64,000 bases of DNA from Phlebotomus papatasi (lineage: Eukaryota > Arthropoda > Insecta > Diptera > Psychodidae), in contig NC_077223.1 of NCBI RefSeq assembly GCF_024763615.1, forward strand, positions 106,516,627 to 106,580,626. The letters run 5' to 3'. Shown here piece by piece: positions 35,201 through 47,200 of this stretch (position 1 is the stretch's first letter; every line of letters starts with the position of its first letter). Position numbers and translations under genes: made by a program. The notes beneath the pieces were generated by a model. It ran no database searches. It worked only from the letters and a program-made list of their open reading frames with translations, and was not told where the DNA came from.

Positions 35201-38200
35201 ACGAATGCTTCCCTTCTTTGCTTTAAAGAAGCAAACGAGTTATATCCCTGCTCTTCAAGATCATTCTTTTGGCTCTCCAGAGCTTATAAAGCAATGGACG
35301 ATGATACTGCTGAAGTTACAGCTCTAGAACGTTGCATTGTTCTCAATCCTATTCACAAGGAAGCTCTTTTGAGACTTTGCGCAATTTACAGGGCTGAAGG
35401 GAGAAGTGACAAAGTGGAAGAACTTCTTCTGCAAGGTGTCAGTCATGTTAAGGATTCAAATATGAAATGGATGTGGTTACAATTGGGATTGCATTACATT
35501 TCCGTGGATAAAAATGACAATGCCATCAATACTTTTCGTACTCTTCTCAGATTTGATAAGAGGGATTTTTTGGGTTGGGAATGCCTTGCAGATGCTTATT
35601 TCAATAATGGATCATACAGCTCTGCCTTGAAGATTTACCAGAGAATTGTCGAAGAGACAGAAGATAATGTTTACTGCAAGTACCAAGTGGCCAATATCAA
35701 GACGGTTAGTATTTTTTTTGTCCTATATGATAAGAAATTTAGTTATCAGTAATATATGGTCCTTCCCCATTACATTCTCTAATGAGAAGATTCCCTAGAA
35801 AAGCTATGCAAGCCATTGTGAGGTGGCGTCGACCTCGAGGCAGACCTAGGACAAAGTGGCTGAATCAAATTCGTGACTTTGGCTCTCGCTAGTATCGATT
35901 CGACACAATCGAATCTATAGTATCGTTAGATCCAAATGATGAGATGAAATGAGTGCCGGCTCTTCATGCATTGTCGGCTCGTTCTTGTGACACTTTGGGA
36001 CAGTGAAATATAACCTCATTTTAGCTTGTTTTTATTTTGCAATCGGAATTATTTCAGTGATTTTAATGATTTTAAGCTAAGAAAATAGCCCAGCAGAAAC
36101 TATTGTTCATGGAAAAAGTGATATTAGGAAAGCCCAACATACATTTTGAATATATTTAAATATATTTAAAAATTTGATTAAATACAGAATGACTTCCATG
36201 ATAAACAAATGCTCAATTTCATACTTATTCTCTCTCAGAAAGATAATATTTTAGAGAGGAACCTAGTGAAAACTATGAGAACTTTAAGAATCAAACCAGG
36301 GATCTCACTGCAAAGTGAAGGTTGAAATAGACTTCACTAAAATAAAGTTTCTCATTCAAATTATTGTGTTTTTAATTAATTTCATTGAATAGTTAGTTTA
36401 TTGTAGTATAAAAATTAACGATTCATTTTTAAATTGAATTAGTGATTTGTAAGTTTGGCGCGAGAGGCGCTAGTTGATTATTCTTGTCAGAGTGCCCCGA
36501 GTGTGAACACGTTTTGTAAAGATTGAGAAATAAAATTATACTAAAACTCAGGTGTGGGGTGCAAAAATGACTCCTACAGTGGAAGATATTAAAAAGGAGT
36601 TGACCAGGATGGGGGTGTACTTCCCGGATGACGCAGACGAAGCGAAAATCCGTGAAATATTTGCCCATGCCATCGGACTCCCAGTTGAGGTTAGGAGCTG
36701 TGAGAGAAGTTTCCGGGGTTTTCCCGAGGCAGACGGCGCAAGGGGGTACTCATGGAACTCCACAGACGGTGGAGAGTACGCATACGGCGGAAAGGATGCA
36801 GACGGCGTCAATGTACTTGCGGAAAATGTGAATCTTGGCCTTTCAACGATGAAAATTGCTGAAACACGTGGAGCTATTCCAAAAGATTCCAATGCAGACG
36901 GCGCAGCTTCTGGGGAAAAAAGCGACCCAGCACGTAATGAGACAAATGCGGATATTCAGTGTCCACCTCTTTTGGCCACAGTTGATATTCGAAGACTTTT
37001 GGAACTGTCGGGCTCACGTGCACGAGCAACTGATGACTTGCCACCGATGAATTCCATGTCCTTGAGATTTTCTGACGTCGAGGGTGCTCTTGAATCCTTC
37101 AGTGGTGATGATGATTATCCGGTGCACAAATGGATAGAATCGTTTGAAGACGTTTGTGCTGCTTTTGGAATCAGAGGGCCGGCTGAGATGGTGTTCGCAA
37201 GACGTATGCTGAAAGGAACAGCTAGAATGGTACTGAGGGCACACAATTCAACCACTTGGGGACAATTGAAAGATGCGCTTTTGTCAGAATTTGGTAGAAA
37301 GCTGTCAATTCGAGAGGTTCTCCAGAAGATGGACAAACGTATGCACCTCAAAGATGAATCTCTTCATCGTTATGTTGTGGCAATGGAAGAGATTGCTGCC
37401 ATGGCTGAAGGAATCACTGAAGAGGACATTATCAGTGCTGTTCTCAAAGGCTTGAGAGATGGAACATCAAATGCTGCTGTGCTTGCTGGAGCCAAAACGC
37501 TGAAAGAATTGAAGGATTTAATACCAAGATATGAACGACAACCACTGAAGCCCATGAGCGACGGACGGGAAGTTAAGAATTCATCATCCAGTCGACCGAT
37601 AAGCCAGAGGAAATGTTTCAATTGTTTCCAAATGGGGCATTTGTCTGCAAATTGCCTTAAACCAAAGAGAACACCAGGAAGTTGCTTCGCTTGTGGACAA
37701 CTAGGACATTCGGTGAAGGATTGCACTACTGGAGCTGCCGTAGCTGCTGCTGTAGAGTCAGATGAGTCAGAGATTCCAATTACTGTACAGGTGAGTGTTG
37801 CTATTCATTGTAAGGAAGGTCTCGCGGTTAAAACAATTGTTGCCCTTCTGGATACAGGAAGCCCAGTGAGTTTGGTAAGAGCATCAGTAATTCCAAAAGA
37901 TCTTTTAAATACCCAACATGAAATAATTTCACGATTCAGAGGTTTTGGCGGAACACCAATCACTTTCCTTGATGAATTGAACTGTACTTTAATACTGTCA
38001 GGAAAAGAGATTGAAATAAAGATTTTGGTGGTTCCAGATTCTTGTATGCCTATGAATTTGTTGTTGGGAAGAGATGCTCTCAAGAAGTTCGGTATACATT
38101 TACATTTTACCAACAAAGTAAAAGAAAATCAAGAAATGGGCTTGGTAGAGAATAGCGAGGCATTCCTTTACACAATCACAGAGTCTGGCTCAAACGCGGT

Positions 38201-41200
38201 AGATGTACAGGGATTGAGAGTGGATCGTAACAATGATGAGATTGATATCTGTACTTCGTTGTCAGAAGAACAGTCAACTGAATTGCGTTATTTAATTGAG
38301 AAGGAATATTTTGAGAAGTTCTCTTCGAATGGTGCACATGGCTCTAAATGTGAGATGGAGATTCGTTTGACCAATGATACGCCTTTCTATAGTCCGCCAA
38401 GGCGGCTTTCTTATGCAGAAAGGGGACAAGTACGTGAGATTGTCAATGATCTTTGTAGTAAGGGTGTGATTCGTCCTAGTAATTCTCCATACGCTTCACC
38501 AATTGTATTGGTGCAAAAGAAAAATGGTAGCACAAGAATGTGCATCGATTATCGCGCTTTAAATCACTTGACGGTCCGCGATAATTATCCTTTGCCACTG
38601 ATTGACGATTGCTTAGAACAGTTGCGAAATAAGAAGATATTTTCTTTACTGGACCTTAAGAGTGGATTTCATCAGGTTAAAGTATCAGAGCAGTCGATCA
38701 AGTATACAGCGTTTGTCACGCCTGATGGGCAATACGAGTATACAATGATGCCTTTCGGTCTCAAAAATGCACCTTCTGTATTTCAAAGGTTCATTTCACA
38801 AATATTGAGAGAATTTATTGAAGAAGGCTCAATCATTGTCTATATGGACGATATAATGGTTGCGAGTGAAAGTTTCGAAGAGCACAAGGTTTTGCTTAAA
38901 CGCGTTTTGAATTGCTTGGCAAATAACGGACTTGATATCCAAGTGTCTAAGTGTAAGTTCGGATACTCCTCATTGGAATACTTGGGCTATGTCGTGTCAG
39001 AGAAGGGAATAAAGCCAAGTGATATACATCTTCGTGCGATTAAGAATTATCCAATTCCCACCTCAGTAAGAGCAGTTCGGGCATTTTTGGGGTTGTGTGC
39101 CTACCTGCGTAGATTTGTAGAGGGATTTTCAAAAATTGCGAGACCTCTTTTTGATCTGCTTAAGAAAGATGCCACGTTTGATTTCAATCAAGCATGCCAA
39201 GATGCTTTCATTAAGTTGAAAAGTCGATTGATTAGTTCCCCAGTCTTGGCATATTATGATCCTAAGCGGGAAACAGAACTCCATACGGACGCCAGTTCTA
39301 TGGGATTTGGAGCAATGCTCTTACAAAGGCAGGATGACAAGAAGCTTCATCCAGTTGCATACTACTCGAAATGTACGACTGAATCCGAGGCTAAATATTC
39401 AAGTTTCATGCTAGAAACTCTTGCGGTTATTTATGCTCTAAGAAGATTTCGTGTGTACTTGGAAGGAATTAACTTTTTTATAGTAACGGATTGTATTGCT
39501 TTTGAACAAACAACCAAGAAAGCGCCCATGAATAGGCAGGTTGCTCGTTGGGTTATAGAATTGCAGGGATATTCATATACGATTGTTCACCGACGTGGTG
39601 AACTCATGCAGCATGTTGATGCATTGAGTCGTTGCTATTATGCAGGAGAAGTTGATTTGGACTTCCAATTACGAGCTACACAAAGCAGAGACCCATTGAT
39701 TTTGGAGATAAAAAAGAAGTTAGAGACTAAGGAAGATAAGCTTTACGTTTTGCGGGATGGATTGGTGTACAGGCGCGATCGTAGAAACCATGCATATTTT
39801 TATGTCCCTTGCGAAATGGAACAAGCTTTAATTCAAAAGATTCACGAGAAGGTTGGGCACCTCGGTATGAATAAGACCTATGATAAACTGAAGACACTTT
39901 ATTGGTTCCCAAGTATGAACAAGAAGGTGGAAACATTTATACAAAACTGCGTAAAGTGTATGCTTTATTCTGCTCCGTCTAAAGATAATCGTCAAGATTT
40001 GCATAGTATTCCGAAGAAAGCTGTACCATTCCATACGCTTCACGTTGATCATGTGGGTCCTTTGCCTTCATTACAATCAAAGAGGAAACATGTACTAGTA
40101 GTTGTTGATGCGTTCACAAAGTACACTCGCTTGTACCCGGTTGCTTCCACGAGCACTAAGGAGGTCTGTTGTGCGCTGGCAAAGTATTTTGATTATTACA
40201 GTAGACCGGTGAGGATTGTTTCAGACAGAGGTAGTTGCTTTACCTCGCATGAGTTCAAGAGTTTTTTGGATGAGAAAAACGTAGAGCATGTAAAAGTCGC
40301 AGTTGCATCTCCTCAGGCCAATGGTCAAGTGGAAAGGGTTAATCGTGTCTTGTTGCCAATATTAGCGAAATTAAGTGAACCTGCACAGCACGCTGACTGG
40401 GTGAAGCAGATCTCACGTGCTGAATTTGCGCTGAATAACACTATTCATCGATCAATTGGTTGTACTCCCAGCCAATTGTTGTTTGGGGTAGATCAGAAGG
40501 GGCCTGACGTGGATGAACTCGCAGAATACTTAGAAGATAAGGCGGATCCGGTTGAACGAAATCTCAAAGACCTAAGAGACAGGGCTTCTCAGAATATTGA
40601 AAGGGTTCAAGCGTACAATGAAAAGCAATTTTCTCGTTTTCACCACAGTCCACGAACCTATGAAGTAGGCGATTTCATTCTCATTAAGAATGTTGACACA
40701 ACGCCCGGCATTAATAAGAAATTAATGCCAAAATACAAGGGGCCTTATGTTGTTGAACGTGTGTTGCCTCATGATCGGTACGTTATCCGTGATATTGATG
40801 AATGCCAGGTAACTTAAATCCCCTATGAAGGTATTGTTGAAGCGAAAAACATGCGATTGTGGCGTGTCAATGATTGTGAGCTAGGTTCTGACACAGAGCA
40901 ACATTCATCTCCTGAATTAGGGATAGATTTGCTTTTTGAAGAAAAATAAGTTTACACTCTGGGGTAGGTTAAATTTAACTTGTTTTTGTTTTTTTTTATT
41001 TTTAATTTAAATAAGATTTAAATTATGGGTCAGAATTGGCCGAGCTGTAGTATAAAAATTAACGATTCATTTTTAAATTGAATTAGTGATTTGTAAGTTT
41101 GGCGCGAGAGGCGCTAGTTGATTATTCTTGTCAGAGTGCCCCGAGTGTGAACACGTTTTGTAAAGATTGAGAAATAAAATTATACTAAATTATAAACGTT

Positions 41201-44200
41201 TTGCAAATGAGTCTTGGAGAAAAAGAACACTATCAATTTGAAAGTGTCCCTGTATTGCCTACGAACTATCCTAGATTGACTGGTATATAAAATCGTCAAG
41301 GTAATCATCTTATAGATGGATTGCAGCAAAATGGACTAGTTTAATAGAAAGGGTCAGTAAAATATTTAAATTTCGTCAGTAAATAATATGTTTGTCCAGT
41401 GAAACTGCAAATTTGGTCAATAAAAAGTACTTGATAAATAAAACATTTATCAGTATTGCTTACTTCATGACCGGGCACACCTTTTAGATCAGCGGAAAAT
41501 TTCATAGTCAAAATTCACATCTCTATCTCTCTTTAAAGTTTGGCATATGACTGTCTTACTCTTTTGCACTCTTCTTCTTGTTTTATACATCCACACCAAA
41601 CTAAATTTAGTTCAATCCAATTTGGAGTCGAAAGAGTGGGATAAGCGGGATAGACTTATGCCCTTATGCAAATCGTTTGAAAAAGAAAGGGACTCAAATT
41701 TTGATTTCGTGAAATTTTACATAGGTATGCCGGGGAATAATGGCACCGGCATACCTTTTAGATCAGGAAAATTTCATGAAGTCGAAATTCGCATCCCTTT
41801 CTTTCTTAAAAGTACGGCATATGCCTATCCTACTCTTTCGCACTCTTCTTCTTGTTAAAGTTCTGACAAATTGCTCAAAATTCCATGATCTAATCCTGAA
41901 TTTAAAATCGGTTAACCGCTTTTAGAGCCATCCAAAACCGGTTAACCGGTTAAAAAACTTTTTTTCTCACACGCTATGCATATGTCTATCTTATTCTTTC
42001 GCACTCCAAATTCGCTTGAGCGAAATTGAATTTAAAGTGATATTTAAAATAAGAAGAAGAATGCGAAATTATTATGTGATTCGAATTTCGACTTCATGAA
42101 ATTTTTCTCGTTTAAAAGGAATGTCGAAGTCATAAAAATAGAAATTCGAATTAAATTTTCATTCAAGAATAATTGAAATTAACTTCTAAACTGTAAAATA
42201 TGTAAAATCGATAAAGTTTTTGCACCAGTTATACAGCAATCTCATCGCAGAGAAATTTTTACCAAGCCTCTGGCACACCTTTTAGCTCGATATAATTTCA
42301 TTAACTCTAAATTCGCATCCTTTTCTTTCTCAAAAGATTTGCATAAGCCTGTCTCATTCTTTTGGCCTCAAAATCGGACTGAGCTAAATTTAATTTGGTA
42401 TGATGTTCAAAAGAAGAAGAAGAGTACGAAAGAGTAGGATAGACATATGCAAAGCTTTTAAGAAGGAAAGGGATATGAATTTTAACTTTATGAAATTTTC
42501 TTGATCTAAAAGATGTGCCGGAGCCATTAGAATTTAGCCTTCCGTGCTTCTCAATTCTTCGCCTCCTTAGAAAAATTTTCGGATTCGATACTTAAACGTT
42601 TCCAAACAAGATCCCGAATTGAGGTTGAAACTTTTCATTTTTTCTCTAATTGATGATTCTCTGAACATAAATAGGGTAAATTAAACTAATTCAAAACCTG
42701 CTCCAAATGGAAATTTTTCGCTACTCCAAATGGAAACGTCATTGTTTTCATGATATATACAGTACTAAATTACTATATTTATAAATTTTCTATACCTCAG
42801 TTTCATTATTTAGTTAATTTTATTATTCATATTCATTTACATATTCACAAATTTTAATTTGTTAATTTCTCAGATTAATTAAAAGTGTACCTTTTCACCA
42901 TAGAATTTTTAATCGATCGACCATGTTTTCCAATGAAAAACGCAATAAAGTGATTGTTGTTTATTCGTTTTGTTTAACATTTATTTCATATTTCTGGCTA
43001 ATTTTAGTTAAATTAAATGATAATCTTTATTGTTAATAGTACGTGAAGTTTTAAAATGAAATAATTACCTATTTCGTGAACAAAAAGGATTTTTCTGAAG
43101 TGTCTGCAAATTCTTCAGTAGGAAACCCCGGAAATATAATTTTTTTGGAGAGGTTTTCTTATTGTTTTAAATGGGAAAGGAGAAAAGACCAGGAATAAGA
43201 ACAAATTCTGCACTCAAGAGCAACTCAACAAGGTTTTGGAAGCCTTTCGTTGCGGTTTCACTTACACTGTTTGTCTCCAATTAGAAACTTTCCCTTGTCT
43301 CCATTTGGATTAATATGTATCCAATAGAAGCATTTTACACTCGCGTATTTTTCTTGAATTTAAGAAGTTTTCAAATTATATCTAATGAATTTTCACTAAA
43401 CAGTAACATTCTAGAAGAGTTAAGGAGCAAATTTATATAATTCTCTGGCAATCGTTGTGAATTAGAGTCCCCATGTTTCCTGGAAGATCTATATTATTAT
43501 CGTCTATAGTAACACAAGACCAGAGTCTCCTGTATATCTGTATAGTCACTATTGTTCTCCTTCAGGTAATAAATCTCACAACGTACATTCACGGATTTGC
43601 TTCAGCCATTTTTGCATAAGTTTGCTTCGAAATTGACGACCCCTCATATTAATTTTGCAAAGGTTTTCTGATTAGTTTTAGTACGAAATGGAACTATATA
43701 GGGTAAGTGTACCAAATTTCGGCATAGTTGCATGCAAGCGCCAAAGTCTCAAGTTTTAAATGTAATATTTTAAATACAAATTCATATTTTTATTCCTTCT
43801 TCTGAAAGAGTGTTGTTTGGAACCTTGTAAAGAGTTCACTGTCTTTATTTACTCTAAAATCATTCATAATATATTTTAAAATGAATAAAAATATAGACAT
43901 AGCTTTGGTGCCCTATTTCGGCCACCTTCATTCTCATAGTTCCTTGCCCTTCGGGAATTCTTACAATATCTTTTTCACGTCATCTCGTTTGTCGAAGTTA
44001 CATTTTTTGTTATACTTTTGCATTGTATAATCTCTAGAGTATGTAAAAACTAAAAGTTCATGGAAATTCGAGGAAAAAAAAAGGTGGCCGAAATTGCAAG
44101 CTGGCCGGAATTTGGCACACTTACCCTGTCATTTTCAGAGAATAGCATTCTATTTGCGTTCTAAATTTTTAGATTTTAGGTCAATATACTGAGGCAATAG

Positions 44201-47200
44201 GTTGTTTCAAGGTGATTTTGGATTATCACCCAATGTATGTTCCAGCATTGAAGGGAATTGCAGAAGCACATTTCTCACTTGGGAATGTTTTAATGAGACA
44301 GCGTAGATTAGGATCTATGCGAGATCAGCTGCAGAAAGCTGCCTTTTATGCAACACGTGCATGTGAATTGAAATCTGTGTGTTGCCATTGGGCTCTTTTG
44401 GGCAATATTTTGCTCAGGGTGGCCAATCTGCCCAGAAATTTGGCCTCTATTGATGTTAGGAGTTACTTGTATTCACCTGATAACACTGATGATGTTATTT
44501 GTGTGAATGGTGATGAGATCTTTGAGGTGTCAAGCAGGTGTTTCTTGCGGGCACTCAAAGAGAATGCCGAAGATGGGCTATTGTGGTACAATCTTGCTGT
44601 ATGTCTGTATTTGAGAGGATGCAGAATATCTGATAAGATGCTGAAGCAAGAGTATCTTCGCAAAGCAATGTTGTATGTGAAACAATCTATTGCACTAAAG
44701 TCCAATCGTTGGCAGAATTGGAATATGCTTGGTGCAATATCTGTGAAATTGGGCAATGTGTGTCAAGCGTTGCATTGTTTTGTAAAGGCATTGCGTCTCA
44801 ACAAGACATCAGCAATGGCTTGGTGCAATTTGGGACTGATGTACCTCAATGAAGGTGAAAAGTGGCTAAAGTATCACGTTGATGATGGTGAAAGTCAAGA
44901 AGCTGTGCTCGAAGAACTGAGAAATTTGTCTATTGTTGCCCTTCGATCGGCTAATAAGGCTTTTGGTCGATCTCAGCAGTCCAATCATGAGTACCTCAAT
45001 GCTTGGATTGGTCAGGCCATTACGGCTGAGAGATTGGAGAAGATGGAATCAGCAATGGATTTATTCAGGCATTGCACTCAGCTGGAATATCACGTTGAAG
45101 CTGCAATGGGATATTCCCGTTTTGTCTGCTCCCTTGTCAATGATCCTGAGAAACTCAAAGAAGGGAGATACCAATACTACATCCAGAGCATGTTTGCTCT
45201 GCCACGAGCTCATGATTCAATCACATGGTCCATTGCGGATCAAGGCGAAAATGCAAGTGCAGTTGCACTTTGCCTCCAGGGATGCCTATCCTACAAATCC
45301 AAACTCTACCATGCAGCTTCAGAAGCCTTCGAAAAAGCCCTTAAAATTGCAAAGACACCTCATGACAGCGATTTAATAGCCTGCAACTTGGGTTATTGCA
45401 AAATAAAACAGAATAAATTCAATGAAGCTATTGATGCTTTTGAGAAAGTCCAGAAAACAACATTTAGATCATTTTTTGGATTAGCTTTCTCATACTACAA
45501 AGGTACTTTACACATTTTTTCCCCAATAAATCAACATTTTAATATTTCATTTTCAATTAAAACATTTATTGAATTACAGAAGAACAATTTGAGAAATCAT
45601 ACGCAGTGTATGAAAATCTTTTGCAATTGGAGACATTGAGTGCTTTGGAACAGGGTACAATTCTCATAGCGATGTCTTCAATGATTTATGTCCGTCACAA
45701 TGAAGATGACACAAAATATGTGCTGTATCAATTGTAAGTAAATAACTTTTGATTTATTTGTTGTAGAATCGTCGCAATACGGTGAAATATGTGTATGATA
45801 CATTGAGAAGTGATTGAAAGACTTGAAGTGTTAAGGGATAGATATGCCCTGCTGTTATTTTAAGAGGTCGCTGAGTTCTCAGCATCAGCAAAAGTAATTT
45901 CTTTTTGGTATCTTGACTCATCTCGTACCATGGGGAAAAGTAAATGGTTTGAGCAACGTCTAGGCTCTGTAAAAAAAAACAAATAGGCTATCAAATGTCT
46001 TTTATAAAGAAGTGGGAAAGTATTGTTGCTCTGTGAAATGCTCGAAGTCCCAAGACAGAGCTCTCCTTGAATAACATTCCGGAAATGTTAATGTTACCCT
46101 GACTACCCTGCAGTATTGATCCAAAATCGGTGTTAATATTATGCATTTTAGGTGTATTAGAGGTTAAAGTTACCCTTTTTCATGTTAATTTTACCCTAAA
46201 AAGGTTAAAATTGAGCTGAATTGAATTTGTTGTGATGTTTAAAAGAAGAAGAAGAGTGCGACAGAATGAGATAGATATATACAAAGCGTGTGAGAAAGAG
46301 AGAGGTGCGAATTTCGACTTAATGAACTTTTCCCGATCTAAAAGGTGTGTGATAGCCATAATGCATCAACCAACCACACCTTTTAGATCGCCAAAATTTT
46401 ATGAAATCAAAATTCGCGTCAAACTTTTTCAAACTCAAAATTGGACTGAACTAAATTTAATTTGGTGTGACCTTAAGGGCAGAAAGAGATGTGAATTTTG
46501 TCTTTATGAAATTTTCCTGATCAAAATATTAATATTATAAAACCTTTAAAGTCGAACCAAAAAATCCAAAATAATTCATAATGGCCCCGACCGCCCCGGC
46601 ACATCTTTTAGATCAGGAAAATTTTATAAAATCAAAATTCACATCTTTTTCTTTTTCAAACGTTTCGTAAATGTCTATCTCATTTTTCGGCATTCCAAAT
46701 TAAATTGAACCGAATTTAATTTGTTATGACGTTCAAAAGTGACTAATCCAAAAGGCATGTTGAAGGTACTACTGATAAAAAAAATCGCTTTTTTTTACTG
46801 ATCAAAATAGGTTATTTTGTTGTTTTTTGCTTCACTAAAATTGATTTTTTGTTTTCAAAATTGGAATTTTCTATTGACCAAAATTGATTTTTTACTGACC
46901 ATATTTGAAATTTTAATAGCTAAATCTGTTTTTGTTTTTGGCTCTGGTACAACTGCATCACCAAAATTTCATGAAATCAAAATTCATATCTGATGCTTAA
47001 ACGTTTTTGTGTCATTCTTTCCCACTCTTCTTCTTCTTTATTTAAACATCATCAGTTTAATCATGAGATAACCATATGCAAAACACGTGAGAAAGAAATT
47101 GATCCGAAATTCGACTTCGTGAAATTTTCTTGATCTAAAAGGTGTGCCCGAAGCATTATGTTTCGGGCACACCTTTTAGCTCGGTCTAATTTCATGAAAT

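Larger units (their letters stand above)
36402..41189 (+). mobile_element. Ty3/gypsy LTR retrotransposon (mdg3/micropia-like), complete
   Basis: A 4788-bp element inserted in SKIC3 intron 4 in the same orientation as the gene. Two 144-bp LTRs, identical by eye, are flanked by a 4-bp target duplication TTAT (36398-36401 and 41190-41193). One long gag-pol frame occupies the interior. The gag-pol in one frame, with protease, RT, RNase H and integrase in that order, and the integrase phrase ASPQANGQVERVNR suggest the mdg3/micropia lineage (inference). LTR identity implies a recent insertion. Confidence 0.95.

Noticed and set aside
36628..37455. Alternative frames within the gag region
   Set aside because: Overlapped by the intact gag-pol frame with zinc knuckles; no independent support.
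44180..44181. Alternative SKIC3 exon 5 acceptor ending at 44179
   Set aside because: It breaks phase with exon 4; the acceptor at 44172 keeps phase and yields ILGQYTEA, matching the family.
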